DNA of 7,079 nucleotides from Bacillota bacterium (GTDB lineage: Bacteria; Bacillota; Clostridia; Lachnospirales; Lachnospiraceae): the NCBI GenBank assembly GCA_023398615.1, contig JAEWSD010000114.1:1-7079 (forward strand), in the 5' to 3' direction. A model generated the notes under the pieces. It did not search any database. It worked only from the letters and a program-made list of their open reading frames with translations, and had not been told where the DNA came from. Made by a program: the position numbers and the translations under genes. Below are positions 6,891 through 7,079 of the stretch, in pieces (positions within the stretch are counted from its first letter, which is position 1; each line of letters starts with the position of its first letter).

Positions 6891-6907
6891 ATATCATAAC
6901 ATGATAT
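6891..6907. promoter_or_regulatory. Inverted repeat over the predicted transcription start, candidate operator
   Basis: ATATCAT (6891-6897) and ATGATAT (6901-6907) are perfect reverse complements around AAC. The dyad covers the expected +1 of the consensus promoter, a usual place for a repressor to block initiation. A third copy of ATATCAT lies just upstream of the -35 box at 6848-6854, 43 nt from the first arm. The regulator is unknown. Confidence 0.45.
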
Positions 6908-6932
6908 TAATGAGTTTAAGCTTATTTGTAAT

Positions 6933-6962
6933 GGAAACTGGAGGTTTGGAGGATTCAGTTCC
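6933..6962 (+). other. Weak stem-loop in the leader after the promoter
   Basis: GGAAACTG (6933-6940) can pair with CAGTTCC (6956-6962) with one bulged A, enclosing two GGAGG motifs (6940-6944, 6948-6952). A further GGGAGG is at 6972-6977. The stem could mask Shine-Dalgarno-like sequence, but no convincing start codon follows at normal spacing, so function is unclear. Confidence 0.3.
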
Positions 6963-7079
6963 AAGGGAAAAGGGAGGTTATTGAGACAAGGAATGACTAA
7001 ACAACTTTTGTGTCAGCTGTAGGAATGGCAGGTCAGGTTGTTTGGCTGCAGGACAATTATAGCTGCAGGCAGCCGGCAG

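Larger units (their letters stand above)
6572..7079. other. Non-coding stretch after the operon
   Basis: About 508 nt hold no coding region I can support on either strand. The left third carries terminator structures (6626-6725). The middle (about 6726-6900) is extremely AT-rich with palindromes and a consensus promoter. The right part (about 6930-7079) is richer in G and C and looks like an untranslated leader, or the very start of something continuing past the edge. Several short frames are open at the right edge, but none has a convincing start plus ribosome site. Confidence 0.7.

Noticed and set aside
6901..6984. 27-residue open frame just after the promoter start
   Set aside because: There is no ribosome site, the start would be about 8 nt from the 5' end, and the predicted peptide shows no recognisable features.
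6993..7020. 9-residue open frame MTKQLLCQL as a leader peptide
   Set aside because: Purines abut the ATG with almost no spacing, and there is no run of regulatory codons or an attenuator hairpin in view.
6978..7079. Frames open to the right edge on both strands (minus strand 6978-7079, plus strand from ATG 7025)
   Set aside because: About 100 nt is too short to tell coding from chance. The plus-strand ATG lacks a properly spaced ribosome site and neither peptide is recognised.

Overview
The window looks like part of a Gram-positive, probably clostridial (Lachnospiraceae-like) chromosome. This is inferred from purine-rich Shine-Dalgarno sites (AGGAGG, GAGGGGG), moderate-GC genes followed by very AT-rich intergenic DNA, a consensus sigma-A-type promoter, and the style of the encoded proteins. 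A Paenibacillus-like host cannot be excluded.

Positions 1-6571 hold five closely spaced genes on the + strand that read as one operon. They are a 5'-truncated short-chain dehydrogenase (SDR), a GH51 alpha-L-arabinofuranosidase, a Gfo/Idh/MocA oxidoreductase whose start overlaps the GH51 stop, a GH3 beta-xylosidase/arabinofuranosidase-type enzyme, and a GarK/GlxK-type glycerate kinase. Internal gaps are 55, -14, 23 and 23 nt. The operon's promoter and first genes lie left of the window. Neither glycosidase has a signal peptide, so both should act on imported oligosaccharides or glycosides in the cytoplasm.

Positions 6572-7079 contain no gene I can support. A + strand terminator closes the operon (6626-6660). 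It is followed by a perfect inverted repeat (6655-6702) and a probable - strand terminator (about 6698-6725). Next comes AT-rich DNA with a palindrome, then a perfect-consensus promoter (TTGACA, 17 nt, TATAAT at 6858-6886). An inverted repeat overlaps that promoter's predicted transcription start. The promoter probably drives a gene beyond the right edge, through a leader of at least about 185 nt.

Together the genes suggest intracellular cleavage of pentose-containing plant glycosides. The two redox enzymes and the glycerate kinase hint that at least one released sugar may be oxidised and end as glycerate, which enters glycolysis as 2-phosphoglycerate. No isomerase or pentulokinase of the usual arabinose/xylose route is visible here. 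The oxidative route is an inference from gene content, not something the sequence proves. I found no RNA genes, CRISPR arrays or insertion sequences.
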